NCBI RefSeq assembly: GCF_900129215.1
Contig: NZ_FQUQ01000009.1
Location: 62,001-126,000 of the forward strand
Origin: Pedobacter caeni
Lineage (GTDB): Bacteria > Bacteroidota > Bacteroidia > Sphingobacteriales > Sphingobacteriaceae
Direction of reading: 5' to 3'
DNA: 64,000 nucleotides
Notes under the pieces: generated by a model
The model's database searches: none
Told to the model about the DNA's origin: nothing
What the model saw: only the letters and a program-made list of their open reading frames with translations
Translations under genes and position numbers: made by a program
Shown: in pieces, positions 43,980 to 52,436 of the stretch
Numbering within the stretch: position 1 is the stretch's first letter
Layout of the letters: every line of letters starts with the position of its first letter

Positions 43980-44510
43980 TTAGGCTTGTTTTACGAATTG
44001 TAATTCTCCTAATATTTTTACTTCCTCACTCACCATTACACCGCCTGTTTCTAAAGCTGCATTCCAGGTTAACCCGAAGTCTGTTCTGTTGATTTTACCG
44101 TTCAATGTAAACCCAGCCTTAGTATTTCCCCATGGATCTGTTGCGATACCACCAAATTCAACATTTAATTTTACCGGTTTGCTGGTTCCTTTAACAATCA
44201 GGTTTCCATGTAAGGTATAATCATCACCATCTTTGCTCAAAGAGGTGGAATCAAAAGATATGTTTGGGAATTTTTCCGCGTCAAAGAAATCGCCACTTTT
44301 TAAATGGTTGTCTCTGTCCTTATTACCTGTATCGATTGAGTTAGTTTCTGCATTAAAGGAAACCTGAGCATTATGAAAATCATCTGCTTCAGAAGTTAAG
44401 GAAGCATTTAATGTTTTTAAGCTACCGGTTACAGTAGTGATCATTAAGTGTTTTACTTTAAACTGTAGTTCACTATGAGTTGGGTCTAATGCCCATTGTG
44501 TAGTTGCCAT
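43980..44510 (-). CDS. YceI family lipid-binding-like protein
   Basis: The 176-residue protein matches the YceI lipocalin-like fold: WALDPTHSELQFKVKHLMITTVTG at the start, FDAEKFPNISFDSTSL in the middle and a final VKILGELQFVK. YceI proteins bind isoprenoid-type lipids and respond to stress. Most are periplasmic, but no signal peptide is visible here, as in many Bacteroidetes homologues. It is probably co-transcribed with the downstream pirin gene. Confidence 0.9.
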   Translation of the reverse strand: MATTQWALDPTHSELQFKVKHLMITTVTGSLKTLNASLTSEADDFHNAQVSFNAETNSIDTGNKDRDNHLKSGDFFDAEKFPNISFDSTSLSKDGDDYTLHGNLIVKGTSKPVKLNVEFGGIATDPWGNTKAGFTLNGKINRTDFGLTWNAALETGGVMVSEEVKILGELQFVKQA

Positions 44511-44547
44511 AATATTTTTTTTAAGTTGTTTTCTTTAGTTAACAACA

Positions 44548-44555
44548 CAAAATTA
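44548..44555 (-). promoter_or_regulatory. Possible promoter element of the yceI-pirin unit
   Basis: TAATTTTG on the minus strand, about 38 bp before the YceI start, matches the -7 consensus. No -33 TTTG is seen at the expected spacing. Confidence 0.4.
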
Positions 44556-44598
44556 CGGCAAGGACATCAGCTGCACATTGATGTATGATAAGAAAAGA

Positions 44599-45186
44599 TT
44601 ATACTTTAAAATGCTTATGTGCCAGGTCTTTACGGACCCTGCTCAGCGATTCCGGCGTGATGCCAAGATAGGAAGCAATCATCCATTGCGGTACCCTTAG
44701 GGTAAGGTTAGGGTAAAGCTGAATGAAGTTCAGGTATCTTTCTTCGGCAGGTGCGCTCAACAGCATATTGATTCTTTTCTGCATAAAGCGGATCGAGTTA
44801 TGCAACATGTTGTTGTTAAAATCATACATACAGGGAACATGTTTTGCTGCCTCATCAATGAAAGCTTTGGGCATGACGATGGCCTGTGTAGGTTCTATGG
44901 CGTCAATAAAAAACTCTGAGGCTTCATTGAACATTCCATTGCGGTCCGACATCCACCATTGTTCCGGTGCAAACTGAATGATGTGTGTTTTACCTTTGGC
45001 ATCTATGGAATAACTGCGTAATAATCCATCCAATACGAAATAACCATGGGGAGAGACTTCTCCCTTCATCAGGATCATTTCATTCTTATCGAAATTCTTT
45101 ACTTTAAGCTTGCTGGAGATCAGGTCGAACTGCTCATCTGTTATCGCTACCTTCCTTTGTAAATAGAGTTTGAACTGTTCAATCAT
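44599..45186 (-). CDS. Crp/Fnr family transcriptional regulator
   Basis: A 195-residue protein with an N-terminal cyclic-nucleotide-binding-like domain (about 25-120; FDKNEMILMKGEVSPHGYFV, GLLRSYSIDAKGK) and a C-terminal helix-turn-helix (about 165-190; VPQWMIASYLGITPESLSR followed by VRKDL). The phosphate-binding residues of true cAMP receptors are not obvious, so the ligand is unknown. It lies just upstream of yceI-pirin on the same strand and may regulate them. Confidence 0.88.
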   Translation of the reverse strand: MIEQFKLYLQRKVAITDEQFDLISSKLKVKNFDKNEMILMKGEVSPHGYFVLDGLLRSYSIDAKGKTHIIQFAPEQWWMSDRNGMFNEASEFFIDAIEPTQAIVMPKAFIDEAAKHVPCMYDFNNNMLHNSIRFMQKRINMLLSAPAEERYLNFIQLYPNLTLRVPQWMIASYLGITPESLSRVRKDLAHKHFKV

Positions 45187-45204
45187 AGGTGATATAGATG
45201 AAAT

Positions 45205-45363
45205 CTATTTCTTATTAGGTTCGATATTGGAAAAATCTACACCGCATTTACAGTTAGAAGCGCAGCCTCCTGTTTTTGGAGATACTGATCTGTATATCAT
45301 GCGGCCGATATAAAATATCGCGGCAATAAATAGAATGGCGATTAATATGGTTTGAATGTCCAT
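45205..45363 (-). CDS. Small Cys-rich single-pass membrane protein (FeoB-associated type)
   Basis: A 52-residue ORF. It has an N-terminal membrane helix (about 4-20, QTILIAILFIAAIFYIG), a basic stop-transfer (RMIYR) and a tail with three Cys (GGCASNCKCGVDFS, Cys34, 38 and 40). This layout matches the FeoB-associated Cys-rich membrane protein family, whose role in ferrous iron uptake is poorly defined. No feoA or feoB is nearby. It lies 18 bp upstream of the Crp-like gene on the same strand. Strong codon continuity and the recognisable family make it a real gene despite its size. Confidence 0.8.
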   Translation of the reverse strand: MDIQTILIAILFIAAIFYIGRMIYRSVSPKTGGCASNCKCGVDFSNIEPNKK

Positions 45364-45382
45364 GTTACAAAGCTAATTAAAG

Positions 45383-45397
45383 CCTGCTTTTGGCAGG
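45383..45397 (-). terminator. Weak hairpin after the amidoligase operon
   Basis: CCTGC and GCAGG around a five-base loop, followed on the minus strand by CTTTAATT. It lies 17 bp after the stop of the 45414-46601 gene. The stem is short and the T tract is interrupted. Confidence 0.35.
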
Positions 45398-45413
45398 TCT
45401 GTTAAATGTAATT

Positions 45414-46601
45414 TTACTTTTCCATCAGGCCTACGGTTCCACCTACCCAATCGAAATCTTTATTATAACGCACGCCGATCATTTTTCCTCTGCTCAGACG
45501 CGCCAGATTGATGCAAAGTACAGGTTCTTTTCCTTCCGGCCATAAATACATGAGCCTGATTTCTACTTTTACCCCTCCATCCGGGGCCTGAACCACCGGT
45601 TCATAGTTTACTTTTCTTTGTAGAATCCAGTTTTCAGGATCGGTAATCGCCTCAATATCTTCTTTTTTTACATCAATAATCACACCCATTCCTGCAAATG
45701 AGAATAAAGGTTTCAATACATAGTTTTCCAGATCTGTGGGAATAGCATTCAGCTCATGAAGGAAAAAGGTTTCCGGAGCAAACTCACTTTTCAGAAAAGG
45801 CATGGTGTATTTGCTGATCCTGTAAAACCAATTGGGGTGGGTAATCCATTCTATATCCAATTCCTCGCGGGGATCGAAGCTGTTTTTAAAGAGCCCGGTA
45901 TTGTCGCCTATTTCATCAAAGATCAGACGGTTGTAGATCCTTTTTAACCTTACTTTTTGCCCATCCTGTATATAATAGAGTTGTTTACCCTCTTTTTTCA
46001 GATCTTCAAGGCTTAAAATTTTAATACCCAGATATTGTTCGGTGACCAGGAAATCAATGGCAGTTTTCTGGTTTGGTGCATCGATATCCATTAGGGCAAC
46101 CTCATGCGGCTGATGGTCTCCGACAATCACTTCTTTTAGCAGGGCGATATATGCCGCCTGATCCATTCCGTTGAAATAAGGCGTAAGTCCCTCTGAAAGT
46201 GAGTAAGCTGTTTGATAGGTTTCCGCTAAATGAGATTGAAATCCATAAAGTGAGGGAAATCCCTGCATTTCTATCAGTTTGGGTGTTAATTCACCCTGCT
46301 CATCTTTGCAAATGCCAAAGTCGAAGGTCAAAAAATGAGGATGAGTATTTTCTGCGGGAACTTGCCATTGTTCCGGAATTGCCTTTTCCGTCAGTTGCTT
46401 AAAGTCTGGCTGTTGGATCAGGGTTACAATTTCAGCACCAGCTGCGATCAGTTTCTCTTTTAATGCTGCTGGAAGAAATATGGGTGTTTCAGCAACTCTA
46501 AAAGGGATTTTTGCAAAACCTTTTTCAAGATTCTCCAAAAATCCATTATATTTCTCTTCAGAAAAATGTTCATTAAATGATGCTCTGTAGCTGCTGATCA
46601 T
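45414..46601 (-). CDS. ATP-grasp-like ligase of unknown substrate (last gene of the amidoligase cluster)
   Basis: A 395-residue soluble protein without a clear named family. The C-terminal half looks like an ATP-grasp: NYVLKPLFSFAGMGVIIDV (phosphate-gripping Lys and Gly loop), ENWILQRKVNYEPV (adenine-side segment), KVEIRLMYLW and INLARLSRGKMIGVRYN. The N-terminal half (1-200) would be the pre-ATP-grasp and substrate part, with HFLTFDFGICKDEQGELTPK and IEMQGFPSLYGFQ. The overall look recalls glutathionylspermidine-synthase-like ligases. It starts 2 bp after the glutamine amidotransferase gene, so the two are almost certainly co-translated and probably act in one pathway. Substrate unknown. Confidence 0.7.
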   Translation of the reverse strand: MISSYRASFNEHFSEEKYNGFLENLEKGFAKIPFRVAETPIFLPAALKEKLIAAGAEIVTLIQQPDFKQLTEKAIPEQWQVPAENTHPHFLTFDFGICKDEQGELTPKLIEMQGFPSLYGFQSHLAETYQTAYSLSEGLTPYFNGMDQAAYIALLKEVIVGDHQPHEVALMDIDAPNQKTAIDFLVTEQYLGIKILSLEDLKKEGKQLYYIQDGQKVRLKRIYNRLIFDEIGDNTGLFKNSFDPREELDIEWITHPNWFYRISKYTMPFLKSEFAPETFFLHELNAIPTDLENYVLKPLFSFAGMGVIIDVKKEDIEAITDPENWILQRKVNYEPVVQAPDGGVKVEIRLMYLWPEGKEPVLCINLARLSRGKMIGVRYNKDFDWVGGTVGLMEK

Positions 46602-46603
46602 AT

Positions 46604-47437
46604 TTATGCTTCCTGTAAGGTGTTTAAAGCCTCATTTAAAAAGTTCGGTAAAATTATACTTCTGGTGAGGGTAATTCTTCCCGGATCGTCCACACTTTCC
46701 AGCATGTCCAGGTATTTTTCTTCTCCATGGTTTTCAATAATTGCTTTTTTCTTGTCTTCCTGTAAGAGGTATTGTTTCATTCCTACCGGATCTGCTTCCG
46801 GATGAAATTGTGTTCCTATAATCTCTTTGGTAAACCTGATGGCCATCACACAACGTTCCAGGTCTACATGCGGACGTTCCTTTTCCAATGCCAGTACCTG
46901 TGCCTCCGTATTAGAAAAAAAGACATCTTCAGGGTTGATCACTTGCCAGTCCCGGCTGTCTACGGTATAGAAAGGGTTAGGGAGGCCGTTGAATACCAAT
47001 TCATCTTCGCCTTCTTCTGTAAGGTAGATGGGGAAGATGCCAAACGCTGTGGAACGTCTTCTGATCACTTTTCCTACTCCAAACTTCCGGCAAGCCATCT
47101 GGAAAGAATGACAAATTAAAAAAGCATGTTTCTTTTCCTGTTCATTTGCCTGGTTAAAAGCTTCAATCTGATCCAGCAGGGCGAAAAAATCATTTTCCCA
47201 TTGTTGTCCTTCTCCATCAAAAGGACTTCCCGGACCTCCGCTCGAAATATAGATGTCATATTCCATGCCTGGAATCTCTCCTTTTTGCCGCAGGTCAAAT
47301 ACATCATAAGCCAATTCAACTGACATTTCTTTCTGATAACGCAACAAGACTTCCTGTATCCCACGCATCCCCTGGTTGGTTACCCCATTGTTCATATCAA
47401 TTACGGCAACCTTAATCTTATTTCTATCCCTTGTCAT
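46604..47437 (-). CDS. Class I glutamine amidotransferase-like protein
   Basis: The 277-residue protein has a class I GATase fold. The expected triad is visible: Cys in FLICHSFQMACRKFG and His/Glu in IIGTQFHPEADPVG. An N-terminal VAVIDMNNGVTNQGMRGIQE and SSGGPGSPFDG (oxyanion/PGSP loop) also fit. Such domains release ammonia from glutamine or hydrolyse gamma-glutamyl bonds. A synthase partner domain is not fused, so ammonia or gamma-glutamyl chemistry must be coupled with the adjacent ligases. Spacing to both neighbours is 2 bp. Function in the pathway is inferred. Confidence 0.85.
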   Translation of the reverse strand: MTRDRNKIKVAVIDMNNGVTNQGMRGIQEVLLRYQKEMSVELAYDVFDLRQKGEIPGMEYDIYISSGGPGSPFDGEGQQWENDFFALLDQIEAFNQANEQEKKHAFLICHSFQMACRKFGVGKVIRRRSTAFGIFPIYLTEEGEDELVFNGLPNPFYTVDSRDWQVINPEDVFFSNTEAQVLALEKERPHVDLERCVMAIRFTKEIIGTQFHPEADPVGMKQYLLQEDKKKAIIENHGEEKYLDMLESVDDPGRITLTRSIILPNFLNEALNTLQEA

Positions 47438-47439
47438 AT

Positions 47440-48543
47440 TTATTTAGCACCTATTAACGTTTGTGTGGTTATGTAATCTACCACCGCCTCAAAGTTACCA
47501 TTTTGTTCGTAAACAGCCAATTGCCTGTCTGCTCCGGTGCCATTTTCCAGAATTTTGTGCACATAATTGATGTCATCCCTGCAGCCCAGTTCGTCCACTA
47601 CATCGTCTACAAAATCCAATAATTCTAAAACTAGATTTCTACAATTTACCTCCATTTCTTTTCCAAAATCGATCAAGTTTCCATCAATGCCATACCTTGC
47701 TGCACGCCATTTGTTTTCGTTGATCAAAGCCCTGGAATAGCTGATGAATTTCATGTTTTGCAGGCGGAGCTTATATAATTTGGCACATAGCGCCTGGAAT
47801 AAGGCCACAAAAGCCATGGTTTCATCAATTAACATCGGACAATCGCAGATTCTGAACTCAATGGTTTCAAAAAATGGATGCACCCTGATGTCCCACCAGA
47901 TCTTTTTCGCGTTGTCGATACTGTTCGTTTTGATCAATAGTTTCACATAGTTGTCGTAATCCTCGATGCTGTTGAAGATGTCAGGAATCCCTGTTCTTGG
48001 GAATTTGTCAAATATTTTTGTCCTGAAAGACTTGTATCCTGTGTTTCTGCTTTCCCAAAAAGGGGAGTTGGTAGACAATGCAAAAACGTGGGGCAGAAAA
48101 TAGCGGACCTGATTGGCGATATGAATGGCCAATTCCCTGGATTGGAAGCCAACATGGACATGCAGGCCAAAAATAAGGTTAGACCTGGCTGCCTCCTGCA
48201 GTTCGTTTACAATCTCGCTATAACGAGGATGTTCAGTAATCAATTGTTTTTCCCAATGGGAAAAAGGATGTGTACCGGCAGCACCGATTCTTAAACCCTG
48301 TTCTCCTGCAAGTTGAGATACCGTATATCTCAATTGAGAAATCTCCGCACGGGCCTGCTCTGTATTTTTACAGATTCCCGTGCCTACCTCTACTACGGCC
48401 TGATGCATTTCTGCTTTTACCTGATCCTTATGTATTTTTTGTGCGGCCTCCACGATCTTTTGATCGTGTGAGGTCAGTTCGCGTGTTACGGGATCGACCA
48501 CCATGTACTCTTCCTCTACACCAAGCGTAAAATCGTTCATCAT
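47440..48543 (-). CDS. Carboxylate-amine ligase of the GCS2/YbdK family
   Basis: A 367-residue enzyme of the glutamate-cysteine ligase 2 superfamily (glutamine-synthetase-like fold). It shows FTLGVEEEYMVVDPVTREL at the N-terminus, GLHVHVGFQSRELAI, and RVHPFFETIEFRICDCP for metal and nucleotide binding. YbdK has weak glutamate-cysteine ligase activity, and relatives join amino acids to varied amines. The natural substrate here is unknown. It is 2 bp from the amidotransferase gene and 24 bp from the upstream ATP-grasp gene. The start is MM (48543 or 48540). Confidence 0.9.
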   Translation of the reverse strand: MMNDFTLGVEEEYMVVDPVTRELTSHDQKIVEAAQKIHKDQVKAEMHQAVVEVGTGICKNTEQARAEISQLRYTVSQLAGEQGLRIGAAGTHPFSHWEKQLITEHPRYSEIVNELQEAARSNLIFGLHVHVGFQSRELAIHIANQVRYFLPHVFALSTNSPFWESRNTGYKSFRTKIFDKFPRTGIPDIFNSIEDYDNYVKLLIKTNSIDNAKKIWWDIRVHPFFETIEFRICDCPMLIDETMAFVALFQALCAKLYKLRLQNMKFISYSRALINENKWRAARYGIDGNLIDFGKEMEVNCRNLVLELLDFVDDVVDELGCRDDINYVHKILENGTGADRQLAVYEQNGNFEAVVDYITTQTLIGAK

Positions 48544-48567
48544 ATTATATATTGGTTTGATGCCTTG

Positions 48568-49650
48568 TTATTTCTTTGCTGTACTTGCTTTTTTTGCTTT
48601 TGCCGGCGCTTTTGCTGCTGCTTTTTTTACCGGTGTTTTTGCGGCTGCAGCGGGTTTTGCATCTGCTTTAACCTTTGCTGCCGGTTTAGCTTTTCCAATT
48701 AGTGGATTACCATTTGCTGCCGTTCTGACGTATTCGCCCCAGGTCAGGTTATCCTGTCCATCAACATGAGCTAATGCACGTTCTATTGCATATTTAGCAG
48801 AGGCTTCCACTACCCAGTCGAAATTTTCCTGACCCACACTGGTCACTTCCGCATCCGGTGCCGGGTTACAGAAGTCAATGGCATAAGGAATACCATCGCG
48901 CACGGCAAATTCTACTGTATTGAAATCATAACCCAGGTATTGATTGAGCAGGAGTACATAGTCGTGAATGGTTTGTAATAATTTTTCACTTGATGGTGCT
49001 TTATCTACCGCATAACGTAAATGAGCCGGGTTTCTTGGTTCATATTGCATAATTTTCACATACTTGCCACCAATACAATAACACCTGAAGTATTCATCAA
49101 AGATGATTTCTTCCTGAAGCATCATTACCGTTTGTTTCGTCTGACTGTGCTTATCGAAAAAGTCTTCCTTGTCATGCAGCTTATAAACCTCTTTCCAGCC
49201 TCCGCCATCAAAAGGTTTCATATAGGCCGGAAATCCTGTGTATTTAAAGATCCCATCCCAATCCATCGGAAAAGCAAGGTTGCTGAATGATTTATCGGTG
49301 GTATCATCAGGCTGATCATAAGAAGGGATCAATGCGGTTTTAGGGACAGGAACTCCTAGTTTTACCGCCAGTGCATTATTGAAAAATTTCTCATCTGCAC
49401 TCCACCAGAATGGATTGTTGATCACCGCAGTGCCTGTCATGGCTGCATTTTTTAAGGCCGCACGGTAAAAGGGAACATCCTGAGAGATCCGGTCTATAAT
49501 TACGGCATATCCCAGGGGTTCAGACTGGAATATTTTGTCGATGCTTACAAATTCTGCCCTGATGTCTTTTCCTGCCAGTTCATTTACTCGTTTTACAAAG
49601 GCTTCCGGAAATGACCTTTCCTGCCCAAATAAGATTCCAATTTTTTTCAT
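48568..49650 (-). CDS. ATP-grasp ligase with Lys/Ala-rich histone-like C-terminal tail
   Basis: A 360-residue protein with an N-terminal pre-ATP-grasp part (KKIGILFGQERSFPEAFVKR) and an ATP-grasp core. Core blocks are FPAYMKPFDGGGWKEVYKLH, TVMMLQEEIIFDEYFRCY and NTVEFAVRDGIPYAIDF with NPAPD (metal-binding Glu and Asn). From about residue 320 to the end it carries a 41-residue low-complexity tail with 14 Lys and 17 Ala and only one acidic residue, resembling bacterial histone H1-like tails. RimK-type ATP-grasps ligate amino acids to carboxylates. Start 49650 is chosen; the open frame extends to 49740 without conserved content. It begins the amidoligase run. Confidence 0.82.
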   Translation of the reverse strand: MKKIGILFGQERSFPEAFVKRVNELAGKDIRAEFVSIDKIFQSEPLGYAVIIDRISQDVPFYRAALKNAAMTGTAVINNPFWWSADEKFFNNALAVKLGVPVPKTALIPSYDQPDDTTDKSFSNLAFPMDWDGIFKYTGFPAYMKPFDGGGWKEVYKLHDKEDFFDKHSQTKQTVMMLQEEIIFDEYFRCYCIGGKYVKIMQYEPRNPAHLRYAVDKAPSSEKLLQTIHDYVLLLNQYLGYDFNTVEFAVRDGIPYAIDFCNPAPDAEVTSVGQENFDWVVEASAKYAIERALAHVDGQDNLTWGEYVRTAANGNPLIGKAKPAAKVKADAKPAAAAKTPVKKAAAKAPAKAKKASTAKK

Positions 49651-49841
49651 ATAATTAGCGTAGTTTTTATAGGTCGTGTTGGTTTTTACGTTATTTAAGC
49701 CCCCTTTGTTGGTTCTGTCCGACAAGGTTGCTGGTTTCATTGCTGTTTTGGTTTGTTTTTCGAATCCCCTATGATTCTATATTTTCTTATTGATGAAACA
49801 ACAAAAGCAGGTTAATGTTCTGATAAATATCTCTTTATGGA

Positions 49842-50546
49842 TTACAGTTGAGACAGGTATTCCGGAAACATTTGTCGCCAGGTGGGCCAGTCATGATCCG
49901 CATTCTGCCGGATGTCAAGCCAATGCCCGATGCCTTTTGCGTTTAAGATGCCGGAGAGCTTTTCATTATCTCCTTTACACATATCCCGGTCTGATGTTCC
50001 CAGAATGATCTTCATGTTCCACAGTTCCCGGTTCTGGTCGTGTGGCAAAAAGTCTACCGGATTATTGAAATATACATCATCATTGTAAAAACCATCCATT
50101 TGCCCGCGGATATCAAAAGCACCACTCATGCTAAACATATGGCTCACCAGCCATGGGTGTCTGAAAGCGAAGTTTGCGGCGTGATACCCTCCAAAACTAC
50201 ATCCCGCAGTGATGACCTTATCATGCCCTGTCTCATGTCTCGCCATGGAAGAGACTTCCTCCAGCAATAACTGATCATACCAGATGTGGTTCTTTACCCG
50301 GTCTGCAGGATGGATCTCCTTATTGTACCAGCTTAGTTTATCGATACTGTCTACACAGTAGATCTTAATTTTTCCTTCTTCAATAAAGTGCTGTACAGAC
50401 TCAATTAATTTGAAATCTTTGTTCTCAAAATACCGCCCCATACTGGTGGGAAAGAGCAGGATCGGATAACCACTTTGTCCGAAGGTCAACAGCTCAAAAT
50501 CCGCGCTTAGATTATGGCTATACCATTTTTTATACTCTTCAACCAT
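49842..50546 (-). CDS. Alpha/beta-hydrolase, putative esterase (COG4947-like)
   Basis: A 234-residue cytoplasmic alpha/beta-hydrolase. The nucleophile elbow is AGCSFGGYHAANFAF, and a C-terminal QNADHDWPTWRQMFPEYL supplies the catalytic His. The N-terminal part (FELLTFGQSGYPILLFPTSMGRYFEN) fits the COG4947 esterase group. It lies upstream of the amidoligase genes on the same strand, 191 bp from the ATP-grasp start, and diverges from another hydrolase gene at 50722. Esterases of this group are found next to ATP-grasp/GCS2 genes, so it may remove or transfer an acyl or peptide group in the same pathway. The start is taken at ATG 50546. Confidence 0.82.
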   Translation of the reverse strand: MVEEYKKWYSHNLSADFELLTFGQSGYPILLFPTSMGRYFENKDFKLIESVQHFIEEGKIKIYCVDSIDKLSWYNKEIHPADRVKNHIWYDQLLLEEVSSMARHETGHDKVITAGCSFGGYHAANFAFRHPWLVSHMFSMSGAFDIRGQMDGFYNDDVYFNNPVDFLPHDQNRELWNMKIILGTSDRDMCKGDNEKLSGILNAKGIGHWLDIRQNADHDWPTWRQMFPEYLSQL

Positions 50547-50678
50547 GTTGCGAAAATTAGCTGCTTTAAGGTATAAAAAACTATTTTCAAAGCCAAAGGA
50601 ATATTTACATTTCTTTCTATAAATCTGCACATTAGCTAAAAAACATTGGTATTTATGAAGATATTTTCTCAGGAATAG

Positions 50679-50686
50679 TACCTTTG
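50679..50686 (+). promoter_or_regulatory. -7 promoter element for the 50722 hydrolase gene
   Basis: TACCTTTG followed by C fits TAnnTTTG, 35 bp before the ATG. A -33 TTTG is not evident. Confidence 0.45.
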
Positions 50687-50721
50687 CAAACTATTTGTGA
50701 GAAAGGGGAAATTGCCGCATT

Positions 50722-51543
50722 ATGTATACTACCATGTTACTTCCGGAAGTGATCAGAACTAAAAACGTATTAAAGTCTGCCAGTTTAAAAAGAGAGGTCG
50801 AATTAGAAATCTTTATGCCAGACAATCTGCTGGGAAATGAAGTGTTGAATCTGCTGATCTTAAATGATGGGCAAGATGCTGATGGCCTGGATTTACAAAA
50901 TACGTTGAACGGATTATACCAGACTTATAAAATAGAACCCCTGGTGGTGGTGGCTGTTAAAGCTTCCAAAGACCGGGTTCAGGAGTACGGTGTTGCCGGT
51001 GTTCCTGATTTCGTGGGGAGAGGCGCTTCAGCTCCTGCCTATACTGATTTTGTGATTAACGAGCTGCTTCCTTTTGTTCAGGGAGAGGTAGCGATGCCCA
51101 TCAACGGAAAAAGAGCCTTTGCAGGATGCTCTCTTGGCGGTTTAACCGCATTTGATATTGCCTGGAATAACGACAATTACTTCGATGCTGTTGGTGTCTT
51201 TTCCGGATCTTTCTGGTGGAGGAAAAAAGACCTTAAAGACGGGTATACCGATGACGACCGTATTCTTCATCAGATGATCAGACAGACCGATGGTAAACCT
51301 GAGCTGAAATTCTGGCTGATGACAGGTACAGAAGACGAAACTGCCGACAGGAACCGGAATTTTATCATTGATTCTATTGATGATACCATTGATGTGATCA
51401 AAGCGTTGTTGGATAAAGGATACCAACGTCCTGAAGACATCGCTTATTATGAAATGGTAGGCGGGAAACATGAGGTTCCTAGCTGGGCTAAAGCGATGCC
51501 TGCATTTTTAACCTGGGCGTTTGGCAGAAAGACCTATTTATAG
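50722..51543 (+). CDS. Alpha/beta-hydrolase, esterase D/enterochelin esterase-like
   Basis: A 273-residue protein of the putative esterase family (Fes/EsteraseD type). The nucleophile elbow is AFAGCSLGGLTAFDIAWNN and the His motif is VGGKHEVPSWAKAMPAFL. LLILNDGQDADG and WLMTGTEDETADRNR match the family. Related enzymes hydrolyse esters such as enterochelin or S-formylglutathione. It is divergent from the COG4947 esterase and overlaps a convergent gene by 10 bp at its 3' end. A link to the amidoligase cluster is plausible from position only. Confidence 0.82.
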   Translation: MYTTMLLPEVIRTKNVLKSASLKREVELEIFMPDNLLGNEVLNLLILNDGQDADGLDLQNTLNGLYQTYKIEPLVVVAVKASKDRVQEYGVAGVPDFVGRGASAPAYTDFVINELLPFVQGEVAMPINGKRAFAGCSLGGLTAFDIAWNNDNYFDAVGVFSGSFWWRKKDLKDGYTDDDRILHQMIRQTDGKPELKFWLMTGTEDETADRNRNFIIDSIDDTIDVIKALLDKGYQRPEDIAYYEMVGGKHEVPSWAKAMPAFLTWAFGRKTYL

Positions 51544-52205
51544 GCATTTCTACTGATTTCTTCAATTTTATCAGAAGGGTAAATAAAAGTTCCCGGAGCA
51601 TCTTCCAGAGATTTCTTTAACATAGCCAGTGCTACTTTTTCTATTTTGATGCTCCTGTATTTCCGTAAACCGGAAATTAACAGTGGATTTAGGATTCGCA
51701 TCACTACGGTCATCAGACTTTCCAGGTTACGGCTTTCTTTCCTGTCGCCATCCAATAGGGAAGGTTGATAAATGTGGATGCTTTTAAAGGGGATTTCTTT
51801 CAGGTCGCGTTCTACTTCTCCTTTTGTTTTCGTGTAAAAGATGCTGGAGGAAGGATTTGCACCCAAAGCGGATACCAGATGATACTGTTCTGCTCCGTTG
51901 TTTTCAGCAATGGTGGCCGCATCCAGCGGATACTGATAGTCTATCTTTTTGTATTGTACTAAGTCTGGTGTTTTACTTTTTGTGGTTCCCAGGCAACAGA
52001 AAACGACATCCCCCTGAATTTGTGGCGCATATTCCTGTAGCTTGTCAAAATTAACCACCAGCTGCTTTAGTTTGGGATGTTGCCGTTCCAGTTTTTTCCT
52101 TCCAACAATCAGCACTTCTTTATAACGACTGTTGCTGAGCAGCTGTTCCAGTAAACTTTCTCCAATTAATCCCGTTGCCCCAAGTAAAACTGCTTTCTTT
52201 TCCAT
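51534..52205 (-). CDS. NAD(P)-binding oxidoreductase/epimerase-like protein (HTATIP2 type)
   Basis: The 223-residue protein starts with a Rossmann dinucleotide loop (AVLLGATGLIGESLLEQLL) and has DVVFCCLGTTKSKTP and IHIYQPSLLDGDRKESR, which are typical of the atypical SDR group with human HTATIP2/TIP30 and bacterial YwnB-like proteins. The Tyr-Lys pair is not in a normal SDR spacing. It binds NAD(P)H presumably, with unknown substrate. Its 3' end overlaps the convergent hydrolase gene by 10 bp. Confidence 0.82.
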   Translation of the reverse strand: MEKKAVLLGATGLIGESLLEQLLSNSRYKEVLIVGRKKLERQHPKLKQLVVNFDKLQEYAPQIQGDVVFCCLGTTKSKTPDLVQYKKIDYQYPLDAATIAENNGAEQYHLVSALGANPSSSIFYTKTKGEVERDLKEIPFKSIHIYQPSLLDGDRKESRNLESLMTVVMRILNPLLISGLRKYRSIKIEKVALAMLKKSLEDAPGTFIYPSDKIEEISRNAYK

Positions 52206-52383
52206 CTTTTATTCTTGCCAGGGTTTTCTGATGTCAGTTTTTTCTGATGATCTGATCCTGATTTATGCTTCAACAAAGTAAACATTAACGGGGGGAACAT
52301 CAATAGTGATCTTCAATAAAATGGTCATAACGATTATATTATAAAGCAGCTGTTATTTTTCATTATTTGCTCTTAACTAATTG

Positions 52384-52414
52384 ATTGATATGTCGATAAT
52401 AAAACGTATCTTTG
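52384..52414 (+). promoter_or_regulatory. typA promoter (Bacteroidetes type)
   Basis: ATTG (52384-52387), a 19-bp spacer and TATCTTTG (52407-52414) fit the -33/-7 pattern with one mismatch. The start codon follows 23 bp later. Confidence 0.6.
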
Positions 52415-52436
52415 CGCCAAAATTTACACGCATTTT

